A stretch of DNA of 64,000 nucleotides from Lineus longissimus (taxonomy: Eukaryota > Nemertea > Pilidiophora > Heteronemertea > Lineidae). Positions 53,111 to 64,000 of the stretch are shown here, piece after piece. The stretch spans positions 16,997,501 to 17,061,500 of the forward strand of contig NC_088310.1 in the NCBI RefSeq assembly GCF_910592395.1. Reading direction: 5' to 3'. The notes under the pieces are model-generated. The model did not search any database, was not told where the DNA came from, and saw only the letters and a program-made list of their open reading frames with translations. Numbering within the stretch: the stretch's first letter is position 1; each line of letters starts with the position of its first letter. The translations under genes were made by a program, and so were the position numbers.

Positions 53111-53364
53111 CAACAGTTAGGGTGTTGTCGGTGGTGATACTATTGTTACAGAGGTGCCCTCTGTTTGTGTACATAAGTATATATATCTTGTCTATCGATC
53201 CGTTTTGCCCTTACATTTAATCATTAGCCTACTCGCCTGTGCGCCTCTAGCTAATACCATGAATGATTTTGTAAGATTGCTAAGTAGGGTTACGAAATGT
53301 GCTAATCATGTTTATGTCCACGTCACTGTTGTCATTGGCCACGATCGTTCTGTTGTTAAGTAGG

Positions 53365-54395
53365 AGTTCTGGTATAGCTATCCGTACGGGAAAGACCTGT
53401 ACAGGAAATGCTCCCGTTCTCATTACCAAAAGCCTCTGTAGTTTTGTACATCTTGCATATATTCAGGAACCCAGGATAAATATACATATCATCTTAACTA
53501 CGGATCATTATCTAATCTCTTCGTCGGTTAGGACGGCTCAGAAGACCAGAGGTTCCTTCCACGCAGTGCTCTCCAACAGTATTCTATCGACTGCTGGATT
53601 GGAGCAAGAACCCGCGTTATACAAGTAGCCAGAGTTTGGTTACATGGTGGCAACGAATGTCCTCCATAAAGTCCGGTACATCTGCAAGCATGTTTTCACA
53701 GATGCACACCTGCACCGATTTTTCCTCACTTTTCGTAACTGGTTTGAAATCACTGTTTAACTTCTTCCTGTTCAAAAATCTTTCAAAGCGTTCACCACCA
53801 CGATCTCGTTTTGATGGAGGTTTCCAGCGGCCGTAGCTAAACAATCTATTGTCAAGTGGATGGTAGTTTTGATTAAATGGAATAACAGGTGCATCACTAT
53901 ACCTTAACCATTCTAGAGTCACTGTAAATCCCTCTGAACTAGCGCTTAAGTTCCAAGTGGCGTTTTGCACACATAGTCCGTTTGTTCGTAATAATATTTC
54001 CAAGTCCGCAGGGAGTAGAACAGCCATTCTTGTTTTGTGAGGTTCCTTCCACGATGACGATGAGGTTTCAAATACCCGGGTTCTCCACCATGTTGTGGTT
54101 TACCAGCTACGTATTTTCCGGGGATCTTGCTCCCATCCAGCAGTCGATAGAAGGCTACTGGAGAGCACGTCTGTAGAAGGAACTGCAGGTTTCTCTAGGA
54201 TTGTGAATCCGACAAAACAAGAAAATCACTATTTGTACTTTACTTAAAAAAAAACGTAATTCTTGGGCTTCCAAGATATATAAGGGCTGTATAGACGAGA
54301 TAGACGATAGATGATAATAGAGAAACGAGAACGGCAGCGTTTCCTGTACAGGTGTTGTCGTACGGACAGCTATTCCAGAACTCCCCCCGAAGGCC
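53365..54395. repeat. Large inverted repeat, arms about 270 nt
   Basis: Left arm features AGTTCTGGTATAGCTATCCG, ACCTGTACAGGAAATGCT and TTCTATCGACTGCTGGATTG. The right arm carries the same blocks inverted (54125-54390). Middle parts of the arms have diverged. Confidence 0.65.
53617..54027 (-). CDS. Unknown ORF inside the inverted repeat
   Basis: 136 aa beginning MAVLLPADLEILLRTNGL with a soluble composition (GRWKPPSKRDRGGERFERFL). No known motif. It occupies the loop between the inverted arms, so it may belong to that element. No evidence for splicing or function. Confidence 0.35.
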   Translation of the reverse strand: MAVLLPADLEILLRTNGLCVQNATWNLSASSEGFTVTLEWLRYSDAPVIPFNQNYHPLDNRLFSYGRWKPPSKRDRGGERFERFLNRKKLNSDFKPVTKSEEKSVQVCICENMLADVPDFMEDIRCHHVTKLWLLV

Positions 54396-54776
54396 ACGTA
54401 TGGACCCAAATACTGTCTTCTCCCACTTGGCGAGCTTGGCAAGTCCAGAAACATGGCAGTCTGTAGTATTTTACGGGTGGGCTGCAAACATTCAATATGA
54501 CAGCCAATTATAGTGATCAATAGATATAGGAAGACAACCTTGTAAATGTTGTCAATTCAATAACGCCTGGTAGCGGCCAGGGCCAGTAATCCCTGTAGTC
54601 AGGGTGATGATTATTGAAGTGACGTAAGTCTATTACAAGTCCATGTAAATGAATTTATTTTATCTAATCGATTATGGAATCGTTTTCTCGAGGGGAAAAT
54701 CCAATAAAGGGAACTTTCGTGTCAAATGTCACAATTGTTTTCTGCCATCTTGCTTTGACCGCGTTCTTCTGGTAAG

Positions 54777-56817
54777 ATGCACGCAATCCGATGGAGTTTG
54801 TGGGTAGGCCTAGCAGGCACCATGATGATCTTAACGTATGGAATGGAGTATGGAGATGATGTTGACAGCCCTGACCCTGATACCACTACTGATGATGATG
54901 ATGTAGATGATGCTAACCAAGCTGTACCGGGTTCACGTAGGCACCAGAAAAGCTACAGTCTCAATCGGAAGATTGACCTTATCGAGACATACCAATTGGA
55001 GCATGCTATAGGATTACGTAATGCTGAAACTGCGACATCCTGTGCTAGACACCACCGCATAGCACCGCAGACATTTAGACGTTCGATAAGCACACAGGAT
55101 GACTTGTTTGCCCTCAGAGATAAATCAACTCAAGACCATAGAAGACGGAGGAGACAACGGCAACACGGAACTGATCCACAAGGTAGTTTTTCTTCAAGCA
55201 TTCTATTCCTCGCTAAATGAATTTCCTTCTTTGTTGGCCTATACTGACTGGAATAAGTCCGCTTCTGTGTCATGGACGGAAGAATAAGTCGCATGATACA
55301 TCAAAGCGACTGACCCTGACCATGCCTTTAACAATCAGTATTATTGTTCCAGGGACCTTTATTCTTAGGACTAACATTTCGTTCATACCAGTGGTCATCA
55401 CCAATTAATATTTCCAAAGATGTTAAACGTGTTAGCTTTTTTATTTCAGCACAGTGGCCCGAAATGGAAAACAATTTGAACACCTGGTTCCTTGAGCGCC
55501 GAAGACTTGGTTTCCCTGTTTCCGGTGAGGATATTAAAGGGCAAGCTGGAAGAGAATTTCGGCAATGGTGGGCAGAGCTTCCGAACGAAACTAAGGCCAA
55601 AAGACACGAACAGAGACCCCTGCTATACCTTTTCCATGCATCTGCACATTGGCTTAGCAACTTTATGGAAAGGTGAGCTTTATTCCGCTGTTGCATGGAT
55701 CGGCCTTAACGTATGGATTGTATTCGGTGAATTTTAACAATATGCAAATTCCATTTCAGGAAACAAATCAGCTATCGAAGGAAGACCAACGATTCAAGGG
55801 GGTTACCTGACAACGCCCAGGCTTTAGTTGCCGACTACCGGGGAGATTTTGCCGACCTCATCAGAGACGCTGATTTTGATGTCATCATGAACATGAATGA
55901 GACGTTCGTGTTGTTTGATATGGTGCCAAGATCAACAATGGAAGCGACTGGATCCCAGAATGTTGACATTAGATCATCCCAAGGCAACCCGAAACTTGGA
56001 TGCACGGTGACTCTAGTAGTTACGACAGACGGACGAAAAGGACGAGCCGAGCTCAACTTCAGAGGCTTGACACCAGATGGTGACGTCATTCGGCAGCTTC
56101 AGGCGGATGCTCCAGACAATGTGCGAGTGAGTATTGGCATAGAATACAAGTCCGTGGTTGTAGTACAGGACATGTACCTGACGTCATCAGTGCTGTCATT
56201 GACGTTCAGACATTCTAGTTAATGGTAGTATTTTTTAGGAAAATCAGAACTTCTTTGACTAAGATTGTTGTAGGTTTGTCATGGATGCAACCAAAACATT
56301 GTGCGTGTCTGACTGTTCAGAAAAGTAATGTAAATGTTCATACTTGTTGTTTGCTTTTCCAGGTAACTGGTAGTCCACAGGGTTGGGCACGACACCAATC
56401 GCTAATCGAGTGGTTGCAGGCCCTGATTGTGCCATTTGTAGCAGGGGCCACGTTCCTGTTACTTTTAGACAGGTATCCGGCGCATCGAAATCAGCAATTT
56501 CGTGACGCAATCACCGCAGAGAATGGGACAGACACTTTTTATCACAGGACGATGTACTTCGCTGTTGCAGCCCTTGGACTTAACCGTAAACAGGAGCTTC
56601 AAGTGTCACCATTTGGAAAGTGTGGAAAATCGGCCACACCGATGATCAAGGACATTGTGAGCGGATCACCAGGCGGGATGTGGTCAGGATGATCAGCCTC
56701 GGCTGGGAAAGGGTCACACAACAGACGATTATGAAGGGTTGGCGAGCCAGTGGCCTAGTTCCTGAGGACGATGACGAAGTTGGGGAGGGGGTAGAGATGG
56801 TAAATGATGAGCTTTAG
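54777..56817 (+). pseudogene. Decayed Tigger-like transposase with introns
   Basis: Exon candidates: 54777-about 55181 (helix-turn-helix: RRHQKSYSLNRKIDLIETYQ), 55450-55672 (NLNTWFLERRRLGFPVSGED, CENP-B-like), 55760-56126 and from 56363, each with GT/AG borders. The DDE region has MNMNETFVLFD, where the first catalytic Asp is Asn. The second Asp is in LLLLDRYPAHRN. The third (LQPLD motif near 56572) is out of frame with it. C-terminal GW.....I..GW(R) and acidic tail at 56695-56817. Same family as the intact transposase at 37078-38588 but clearly dead. Confidence 0.7.
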
Positions 56818-57609
56818 CAGTTTGTTGAGGGGATTGAGTTTTTGGAAGGAGAAGAGGATGATGATGTTATTGATTATGACGTGTAAATCCCGTTTGGATA
56901 ATAAAATTGATTAGTAAATTAATAAGTAAATCTGTTCTTTAATTCATTCGTTGACAGCAAGACTTCTTTATTGGGACATTCTGCAGACCCATGAAGCTGG
57001 CTTTATCACAGACACCAGATTAGAAATTTCTGGTCAACCAACACTACAGGCATACAACGAGGACGCTAGTCGTATTGTATTCATTCATTCAGTACAGGAC
57101 TACCCCATGTCAATGTTCATGTATTTTATCCACTTACGTGGAAGGCATTGGCATTGCCCACGAAAAGGGAGTCAATTATCAGCTGTGGCTGTTCTTTCTA
57201 ATGTTCGCCTGCCACCAGTAAAATCGGCCTATTCATTTGGACTTAGTCATTTTACGATTCAGCCGCGCTCGGTTAAGTGGGAGAAGACAGTATATTCTAA
57301 TCGCACAGCAACAGTCCACGTCAGCTGGTCAGCTGGTCAATAACTTATATATGCGAAATGACATAATACATCAAAGTACACCTTATGAAACTCGTGCCTA
57401 CGTCAATAATATTTCGTTGTCATAGCGTCAATGTCGAGTTACAAAACATATCATCAAACATTATCTAATCACATGCTAAAATAAGAAATGACGACCTTGA
57501 TTGGGCACGGCACAGACAAAAACCCTGTTATGATTCACCAAAATATACGCTTACTTAAACTGTCAAGTACATGTACAAGCAAAGACTAAACAAGCTACCG
57601 ATCTGTAAC
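56818..57609. other. Right part of composite insertion, no gene recognised
   Basis: Short ORFs only (for example 56951-57343, LLYWDILQTHEAGFITDTRL), no known motif. Confidence 0.35.
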
Positions 57610-57835
57610 ACTATTTATACTACTAGAAATACGAGGGGCAGCAAATGAAACAGTCAGAATACTTGATGACTACTCCTCTGTAGATATAGAAAACAACTGG
57701 AGCAGTCCTATTTGTTCGATTTGCCGTTTTTTGTCAATATCCAATCGCATCGTCAATTTCTTGTGCGACTGGGAAACGGTTCAGGAGAAGTGTAATGGCA
57801 CCATTTCGGGTCGCTGGATATTGGATGGTGGTTCT
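57610..57835 (+). pseudogene. GPCR tail fragment (TM6-TM7), split by the composite insertion
   Basis: Right-hand continuation of the fragment whose first bases lie at 53108-53144. Same sequence as 11956-12200. Confidence 0.7.
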
Positions 57836-58469
57836 AAATACAATAAGGTAAAACCATCAGCCGATACCCAGCATAACGTAACTTTGCCCCTCCAGTATGG
57901 CTCGAGAGGTTGGGGATCTTGACCTTGTAGATTAGTTATAATACCATAGGGACTGCCAGTCGTTCAACAGAGAGATCTGAAAGAACCACTGAAAGGTTTG
58001 ATATAGGTTTCAAAATGATTATTAGGAAAAATCACATTCTTGGGAAATATCAATTGAATAAAGAACTTGAGTTACACCAGAGAGAAGACGGGATATGGCC
58101 TACCTTGGGTACGGGGTCATATCAGGAACGGGAACCATTTAGCATTCAGAATCACAAGCTGAAGAATAATCAGAAATTAGGATATACCTTAAAAATCACG
58201 GCCCGCGTCCCTGATATGTGTCCATTGCCTAGGATGGTCGAAGAGAAAAAGCCACGTTCCCTACTGAAGTTAGTGGGCCATATGTTACCCCTTGAAATTC
58301 AAACATGTCATCAGATCATCGGGAAGGACCAATCACAAATTGCCAACATTGGATGATAAGCTCATGATCAACAAAATATGTTGTCATGTCATGATTAATG
58401 GGGTAATCGTACGTTTGGTAACCTTGACGGACGACATATTGGCTCTCATAAATTTCTAACCACATGTCT
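57836..58469. other. Repeated intergenic sequence
   Basis: Copy of 12201-12851; no gene recognised. Confidence 0.4.
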
Positions 58470-58727
58470 GGGGCCATATTTATGAAACGCTCGCAAAGTT
58501 TGCGGGCACCCAAAGCAGTCGCAAAGCCATATTTCATATTTATGAAAGCCTTGTATCGCAAAACCGTGCAGATTTTAGCGACAACGCAGAATTACCACAA
58601 CGCAAACGCAAGTTTGCGTGGTAATTTACAAAAGCCTCATCGCAAAATTTGAATCCCGCAAACCACTTCGCAAACAGCCCAATATTTCCGGGAGCTCCTA
58701 TAGCGCCCGCTAACTTTGCGAGCCCAC
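58470..58727. repeat. Fold-back repeat with GCTCGCAAAG arms
   Basis: Copy of 12852-13099. Confidence 0.55.
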
Positions 58728-58973
58728 CAAAACTCTGTTGTTTTTTCGGATGTTTTGATTAATAATTGTGTCCCTCTATCAAGGCATTGTGCCACACTTG
58801 CTAAAGCATGGTTTGGATGCTTTCTTGCAAATCTGTCATTTAACCTCTTAAAGGGACAATATAGGCAGCAGCTGGGCAGGCAAGATAAAGTTAAACAAAA
58901 AGCCGCCAATAGGGGCCTCTCACATCTCACGGTAGGTCGAAATGATTCACACTTGTACGAGGGATATATTGAT

Positions 58974-59391
58974 ATGAATACAATAAATCTGACAATGGAG
59001 GACCTTTTTTAACGGCCACTGCCACTGCCACAGCACCACCAGAAATGGTGAAGTGCCTTTCCGGATACAGAATGAAGCCTTTTAACAGTGCTAGAAGATA
59101 TCTTCGGTTCATCCTTCATGTGCCGTTGGCACTTATGATAACACCACTTGGTCTGATTGGAAATAGTTTGGTTTTATCGTCGAGATGTTTATTGCTGTCT
59201 GCAGACCGTTAAAAAACAGCTTCGGTTTGTACCAAACGAACCATGTGTTTCGCTATTGGCTGTGTGCCAAATGTCTTGTTTTAACTGAGAATGCCTCGTT
59301 TTCGTGGGATGTATGGTTCCCCTCTCAACCCGTGGTATTCCGTGGAAACCTAAGTGAAAACATCATGGCTGTGCCCAGAACCGAATCATGA
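58974..59391 (+). pseudogene. GPCR fragment with internal deletion
   Basis: Copy of 13345-13780 and 18164-18581 with the same TM1-to-ICL2 deletion. Confidence 0.75.
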
Positions 59392-59584
59392 AAAAGAAAT
59401 CAAATAGAAGTGGTTTTCACTTGAACAGTGGCGATTCCACTTCTCTCGGCGTAAGAGGTTGAAAGAGCCTTGTTTCGAGAATAATTCATAGGCGAATTCG
59501 GGAGCAACATTATTGACCAACATTATTTTAGTTTTCACATCGAATACAAATATATTATTCCCAAAAAATATTGAAAATTATATA

Positions 59585-60700
59585 TAATTTAAGCTATTGA
59601 ATTTTGTAGTGGGTAATATGCCGTAGTGGATGCGCCAGCAATATGCATGTTTGACCATTAGAAGTTATGGAGAAAAAATATCCCCTTTTCTGCAGTGAGT
59701 ATTTTGAGTTGGTAGATAGATCTTGAGTCTGTAACTTCGTTTTCAAAGTTTGTACAGTGCCCTCATTATCTACCCATGGACAATGATAGACAGAAAATAT
59801 TAACCCCAAGGCGCTATTTAGTGTTTCGAGAACTTCTCTACAGTGAAAAAAAAACGGCAGTACGATCGGTTTGTAAATAGATGCGACTATTGCGAAAATT
59901 AGAAATCAATTTAACTTTTTCTGACAATCAATGTGAGTATATGCAATACGAGGCTTTGGTCACATCCCACATGCTTCAATGAGCATGTTTGAACTAATAG
60001 CATAACCTGATAAAACTCATTTTATCATTATTCATCAGCGTTCGCGCTGCACTTGGATGTGTTATTCTCTAGGTATAGTATTCGCGTTTCATGCAAGGCA
60101 GGATGCGCGTTTTTACGTGCCACTATGATAGGCGCCAGTTTGGTTAATTGGCCTGGTGACTCCTTCTTTGGCGAGAGGAAGTGTCCACGGAAGCGAATCA
60201 TGTTTATCATTTGCTGGGGTCGTTTGGGTGCCCTGGCATAAACAACAGCTACCAGGAACCTCGGTTTAACGTCTCATTCGAAGGACTGTAGAGAGCAAGG
60301 AATTTTACTAGTTGTTCTTTGAAACCCACCATTGTTCATTCAAATATTCAATCCTTGGTTCTCCCCGGGATCGAACCCGGACCTTATTGCATGCAGCCAC
60401 CCGTGTTGCTCTAAAGCTCCTTACTTATTCATGAGAAGTCACGCCATTGGAGATGCACCGATATACGGCTGGGAAAAGCTGACAGATCGATGCCAAAGTG
60501 ATGTGATCCTGACAATACTTTGGACATCGATCGGTCAGGTTTTGGTTCGTGAAGAGACATCAGATGTCTCTTCACGGACCAAAAGGGATGCAACCTCGTT
60601 GGATATATCGAATGGGCTTAAAAATCTCACAATAGGTAATGAGCGATAATTCATGCACTCTATAATCGATTACATTATCATTTATATATAGACCGCATGG
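59585..60700. repeat. Array spacer repeat before receptor D'
   Basis: Full spacer with T-arm-like box near 60366 and palindrome at 60540-60584 (same TTCG variant as 19608). Confidence 0.75.
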
Positions 60701-61089
60701 GATGACGTTTTTATTAACCCTCTTTAGTCTCGCGGTCACTCATACACTCAGAATGAAATTGAACAGAACTTACGATTAAATCAAAAGTTTCAACAAAATT
60801 AAAAGTATCCTCATATACATGTACATGGTCCCAGTTATAATTTGTTGTGGTCAAAGCTATTTTTTGGCTATTACCTTCAAAGTTCTAAAGGTTTTTTAGC
60901 CCCCTATATGAAGGGATGTTGACTGTTTTAGCCAAAAGTCGAAAAGATTACTTGTGATATAGTGCTCATTGTATGACATGTCAAATGTTTTTATTCGGTC
61001 AAATGATGACTGTCAGTATGGTACCAACTGACGAATTACTTTGAAGTGTATCGAACTATTCCAATTAAAAGATGCTCTTTAATTGACAA

Positions 61090-62145
61090 ATGAAGACAAT
61101 AAATGCGACAATGGAGGACCTTTTTAATACCACGACGGCAACAGCACCACCAGAAATTTTGAAGTGCCTGGCCGGATACAGAATGAAGCCTTTAAACAGT
61201 GCTGGAAGATATCTTCACTTCATCCTTTATGTGCCGTTGACGCTCATGATAACACCACTTGGACTGATTGGGAATTGTTTGACTTTTGTCGTCATTGGTC
61301 GTGAGCGGACATCAACCTCGATTTTTCTCCAAACAATGGCCGTAGCCGATAGCGTGACATTGGTGGCGTGGTTTTTACGGGAGACCACGAGAGGAATAAA
61401 CTACTTTGTAGTTTTAATCACCACCTATATGGAATTTTATAATGAGGCGTTTATGTATATCAGACCCGTGATGTGGTTTAGCAAAACAGTCTCCGTCTAC
61501 GTCACCATATGCGTCGCAGTCGAGCGGTTCATAGCTGTCTGCAGACCGTTAAAGGCAGCTTCGGTTTGTACCAGAAGGAACGCGTATATCGCTGTTGGCT
61601 GTGTGCTCAGCTTTGCATTCACCTATCGCCTGCCGATACGATTTGGCTACACGGTCAACTATCGTTACGACCCTTGCGTTGGGAGAATGAGACCAAAGTG
61701 GGGCCGTTCAGAGCTAGGTAAAAATCCAATTTTCGATATTGTTTACGAGACTACCCTTACAGTAATACTAGATGCAACTTTACCAATCATACTCCTGACG
61801 GTCATCACATACTCTGTGCTCTCCACACTGAGAGACTCAAGGATGAAAATGTCAGAAGGTTCAGTCCGTGACACCCGAAATATACGAACGAATTCGGCCA
61901 CAGTCAGGGTGATGTCGGTGGTGATAGCGTTTATCATACTAGAAACACCAGGGGCTGCATATGAAATAGCCAAAATATTCGAAAACTACTCATCGATAGA
62001 TATCGACTACACCTGGTACGATCCGTTTTATTCAAAAATCCGTTTCTTGTCAATATCCAATTGCTTTGTTAATTTCTTTATTTATTGTGCGACTGGAAAA
62101 CGGTTCAGGAGAGGTGTAGTGGAACTGTTCCGCGGAAGAAAATAG
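61090..62145 (+). CDS. Class A GPCR, FMRFamide-receptor-like (array copy D')
   Basis: Intact 351-aa frame from MKTINATMEDLFNTTTA. TM1 about 43-68 with LIGNC, TM2 76-96, TM3 122-150 ending VERFIAVC (Glu145-Arg146-Phe147), TM4 164-184, ECL2 Cys in DPCVG (196), TM5 216-244, TM6 272-297 (ETPGA), TM7 312-333 (NCFVNFFIYC), basic helix 8. Relative to copy D it lacks two residues in ICL1 (RERTSTS against RERPYTSTS) and differs in the ICL3-TM6 border and ECL3 (IFENYSSIDID), which fits ligand- or G-protein-facing divergence. Position 3.25 is Phe not Cys. Confidence 0.88.
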   Translation: MKTINATMEDLFNTTTATAPPEILKCLAGYRMKPLNSAGRYLHFILYVPLTLMITPLGLIGNCLTFVVIGRERTSTSIFLQTMAVADSVTLVAWFLRETTRGINYFVVLITTYMEFYNEAFMYIRPVMWFSKTVSVYVTICVAVERFIAVCRPLKAASVCTRRNAYIAVGCVLSFAFTYRLPIRFGYTVNYRYDPCVGRMRPKWGRSELGKNPIFDIVYETTLTVILDATLPIILLTVITYSVLSTLRDSRMKMSEGSVRDTRNIRTNSATVRVMSVVIAFIILETPGAAYEIAKIFENYSSIDIDYTWYDPFYSKIRFLSISNCFVNFFIYCATGKRFRRGVVELFRGRK

Positions 62146-62304
62146 GTCAATAACGTGAATTTCATTCACAGTTTTTGTTTAATTCGGTTCAGCACCCCGT
62201 TCGAATTGGTGGAATCGAGCTAATTCCGAGTGCCTTTTGGGTTTTCAACAAGACATGCAAGATCCTCTCCGAACGTAAATATGAGATTTTATTTCAATTT
62301 TGAA

Positions 62305-62599
62305 ATACTGGATCCACTCACCAATAAGATCCCGAGCCCAGCAATACCCGATTTGTACCACCGCCGCGATGGGTAGAGTCTAACAACGTAATCGTCATGA
62401 ATAGTCATGACTCTACAGCGGAACTTTTCACATTACAGTTAAAGACCAATTGGAAGAAACGGAGACAAGATATCCCATCCCTTTCATGCCTGCGAAAGGT
62501 TTACTATTATGCCTTTTTTTTTAGGCTCTACCCATCGAGGCGGTAATAGAAATCGGGTATTGTCGGGCTTGGGATCTTATTGGTGTGTGGATCCTGTAT
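62305..62599. repeat. MITE-like fold-back element, about 75-bp arms
   Basis: Copy of 21383-21677 in the duplicated D' unit. Confidence 0.75.
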
Positions 62600-62600
62600 A

Positions 62601-62783
62601 CCTTTAACGGGCATCATGTCAATTTCTTACAAACATGACTTCAATATCGAATCACGCTATTTCGATATTGAATCCGACTTCAATATTTGATTTCGACCTC
62701 AATATTGAAGTTGTGATTCTATATTGAAATAGTGTGGATCAAAACTCAAGTTCATAAGAAATTGAAATAATCCCCGTTAAAGG
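62601..62783. repeat. MITE-like fold-back element with CCTTTAACGGG ends
   Basis: Copy of 21679-21866. Confidence 0.7.
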
Positions 62784-63084
62784 TACATTTCTAAACCTAA
62801 TTAAAATCTTCTTTGCGATATACTGATGAGGGAGAGATGCTTTTTTAAACCCTGTGCCAATTCATTTTTTGTACATTGGTTGGTGACATTTTATGGTGGA
62901 AGTGGCGATTTCACCTCTCTCGGCGTAAGAGGTTGAAAGAGCCTTGTTTCGAGAATAATTCGTAAGCGAATTCTGGAGCAACATTATTGACCAACATTAT
63001 TATAGTTTTCTCATCGAATAAAAAATATATCATTCCCAATTATTATAGATAAAAATATTGAAAATTATACATAACTTAAACTAT
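62784..63084. other. Non-coding segment
   Basis: Copy of 21867-22164; no gene. Confidence 0.35.
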
Positions 63085-64000
63085 TGAATTTTGTAGCGGG
63101 TAATATGCCGCAGTGATGCACCAGCAATATGCATGTTTGACCAATAGAGGTTATGGAGAAAAAATGCCCATTTTCTGCAGTGAATATTTTGAGTTGGTAG
63201 ATTGATCTTGAGTCTGTGGCTTCGTTTTCAAAGTTTGTGCAGTGCCCTCATTATCTCCCCATGGACAATGATAGACAGAAAATATTAACACCAAGGCGCT
63301 GGTTGGTGATTCGAGAACTTCTCCACAGTGAACAAAAAACTGCTGCACGATCGGTTTGTAAATTGGATGTGTTATTCTCTAGGTATAGTATTCGCCTTCC
63401 ATGCAAGGCAGAATGCGCGTTTTTAGGTGCCACTACGATAGCCACCGCTAGTTTATAATTGGCCTAGTGACTCCTTCTTTGGCGAGAAGAAGTGTCCACG
63501 GAAACGAATCATGTTTATCATTTGCTTGGGTCGTTTGGGTGCTCTGGCATAAACAACCGCTACCAGGAACATCGATTTTACGTCTCATTCGAAGGACTGT
63601 AAAGAGCAAGGAATTTTACTGGTTGTTCCTTGAAACCCACCATTGTTCATCCAAATATTCAATCCTTGGTTCTCCCCGGGATCGAACCCGGACCTTATTG
63701 CATGCAGCCACCCGTGTTGCTCTAAAGCTCCTTACTTATTCATGAGAAGTTTCCATTGGAGATCACACCGATATACGACTGGGAAAAGCTGATAGATCGA
63801 TGCCCAAGTGATGTGATCCTTATACAGCACATGTACTTTGGGTATCGATCGGTCAGGTTTTGGTCCGTGAAGAGACATCTAAATTATTTAAATTAAATTA
63901 CCATATTTTATAGTGCCCTATACAGGTAAAACGAGCTCTAAGGCACTTTACATTGGTAAAACACTGGTGTAAAACATAAGAAATTTAAAATCTGATGTCT
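63085..64000. repeat. Array spacer repeat, runs off window
   Basis: Matches 22165-23085 including the palindrome split by the same central insertion from 63880. This predicts another receptor copy of A type just beyond the window. Confidence 0.75.

Larger units (their letters stand above)
53145..57609. mobile_element. Composite transposon insertion, 4,465 bp
   Basis: Left end GTTACAGAGG and right end CTGTAAC are short inverted repeats. ACTATT lies on both sides (53139-53144 and 57610-57615), and the sister locus at 16801 has GATACTATTTATAC once. So the whole stretch entered as a unit with a 6-bp duplication. Inside are a large inverted repeat with an ORF (53365-54395) and a decayed Tigger-like transposase (54777-56817). 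The family of the outer element is not recognised. Confidence 0.7.

Overview
The window looks like animal nuclear DNA, most likely from a marine invertebrate. It holds a family of single-exon rhodopsin-class receptor genes, CR1/L2-like retrotransposon fragments, intron-containing pogo/Tigger DNA transposons, fold-back repeats and one very large virus-like transposon. I cannot name the species from sequence alone.

Layout. Positions 1-258 are the 3' end of a receptor gene of a different lineage. From about 2 kb to the end lies a tandem array of closely related class A GPCR genes (FMRFamide-receptor-like). Four copies are open full-length frames (2988-4061, 10594-11655, 20114-21223, 61090-62145). 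Two are spoiled by a single-base indel (15427-16484, 51755-52803). The others are more decayed. Every receptor is preceded by the same roughly 1 kb spacer, which carries a tRNA-like T-arm motif and a 45-nt near-perfect palindrome. The units follow the order A-B-C-C'-D and then A'-B'-C''-D', so a block of about 20 kb was itself duplicated.

The second block received large insertions. A 21,293-bp Maverick/Polinton (adintovirus-like) element at 26482-47774 interrupts the TM3 coding region of receptor copy B'. It has a 6-bp target duplication and 42-bp exact terminal inverted repeats, and copy B (5597-6660) is a paralogous empty site. All recognised Maverick genes lie on the minus strand: a spliced gene of unknown function, protein-primed PolB, packaging ATPase, a small membrane-active-like protein, a conserved unknown, a retrovirus-type integrase with chromodomain, a membrane protein, penton/minor capsid, major capsid, adenain-like protease, PC4-like proteins and further unknowns. 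The capsid, protease and ATPase frames are intact. Integrase has a frameshift. PolB has a frameshift and is also cut by a 2,162-bp Tigger-like transposon (36685-38846) whose own two-exon transposase looks complete. One further gene has an in-frame stop.

Copy C'' received a 4,465-bp composite insertion (53145-57609) with a decayed Tigger-like transposase and a large inverted repeat enclosing an unknown ORF.

Read together, this is a fast-evolving receptor array with gene birth, decay and probable gene conversion, in which one dead receptor became the landing site of a virus-like element that later lost replication and integration functions while keeping its capsid module open.
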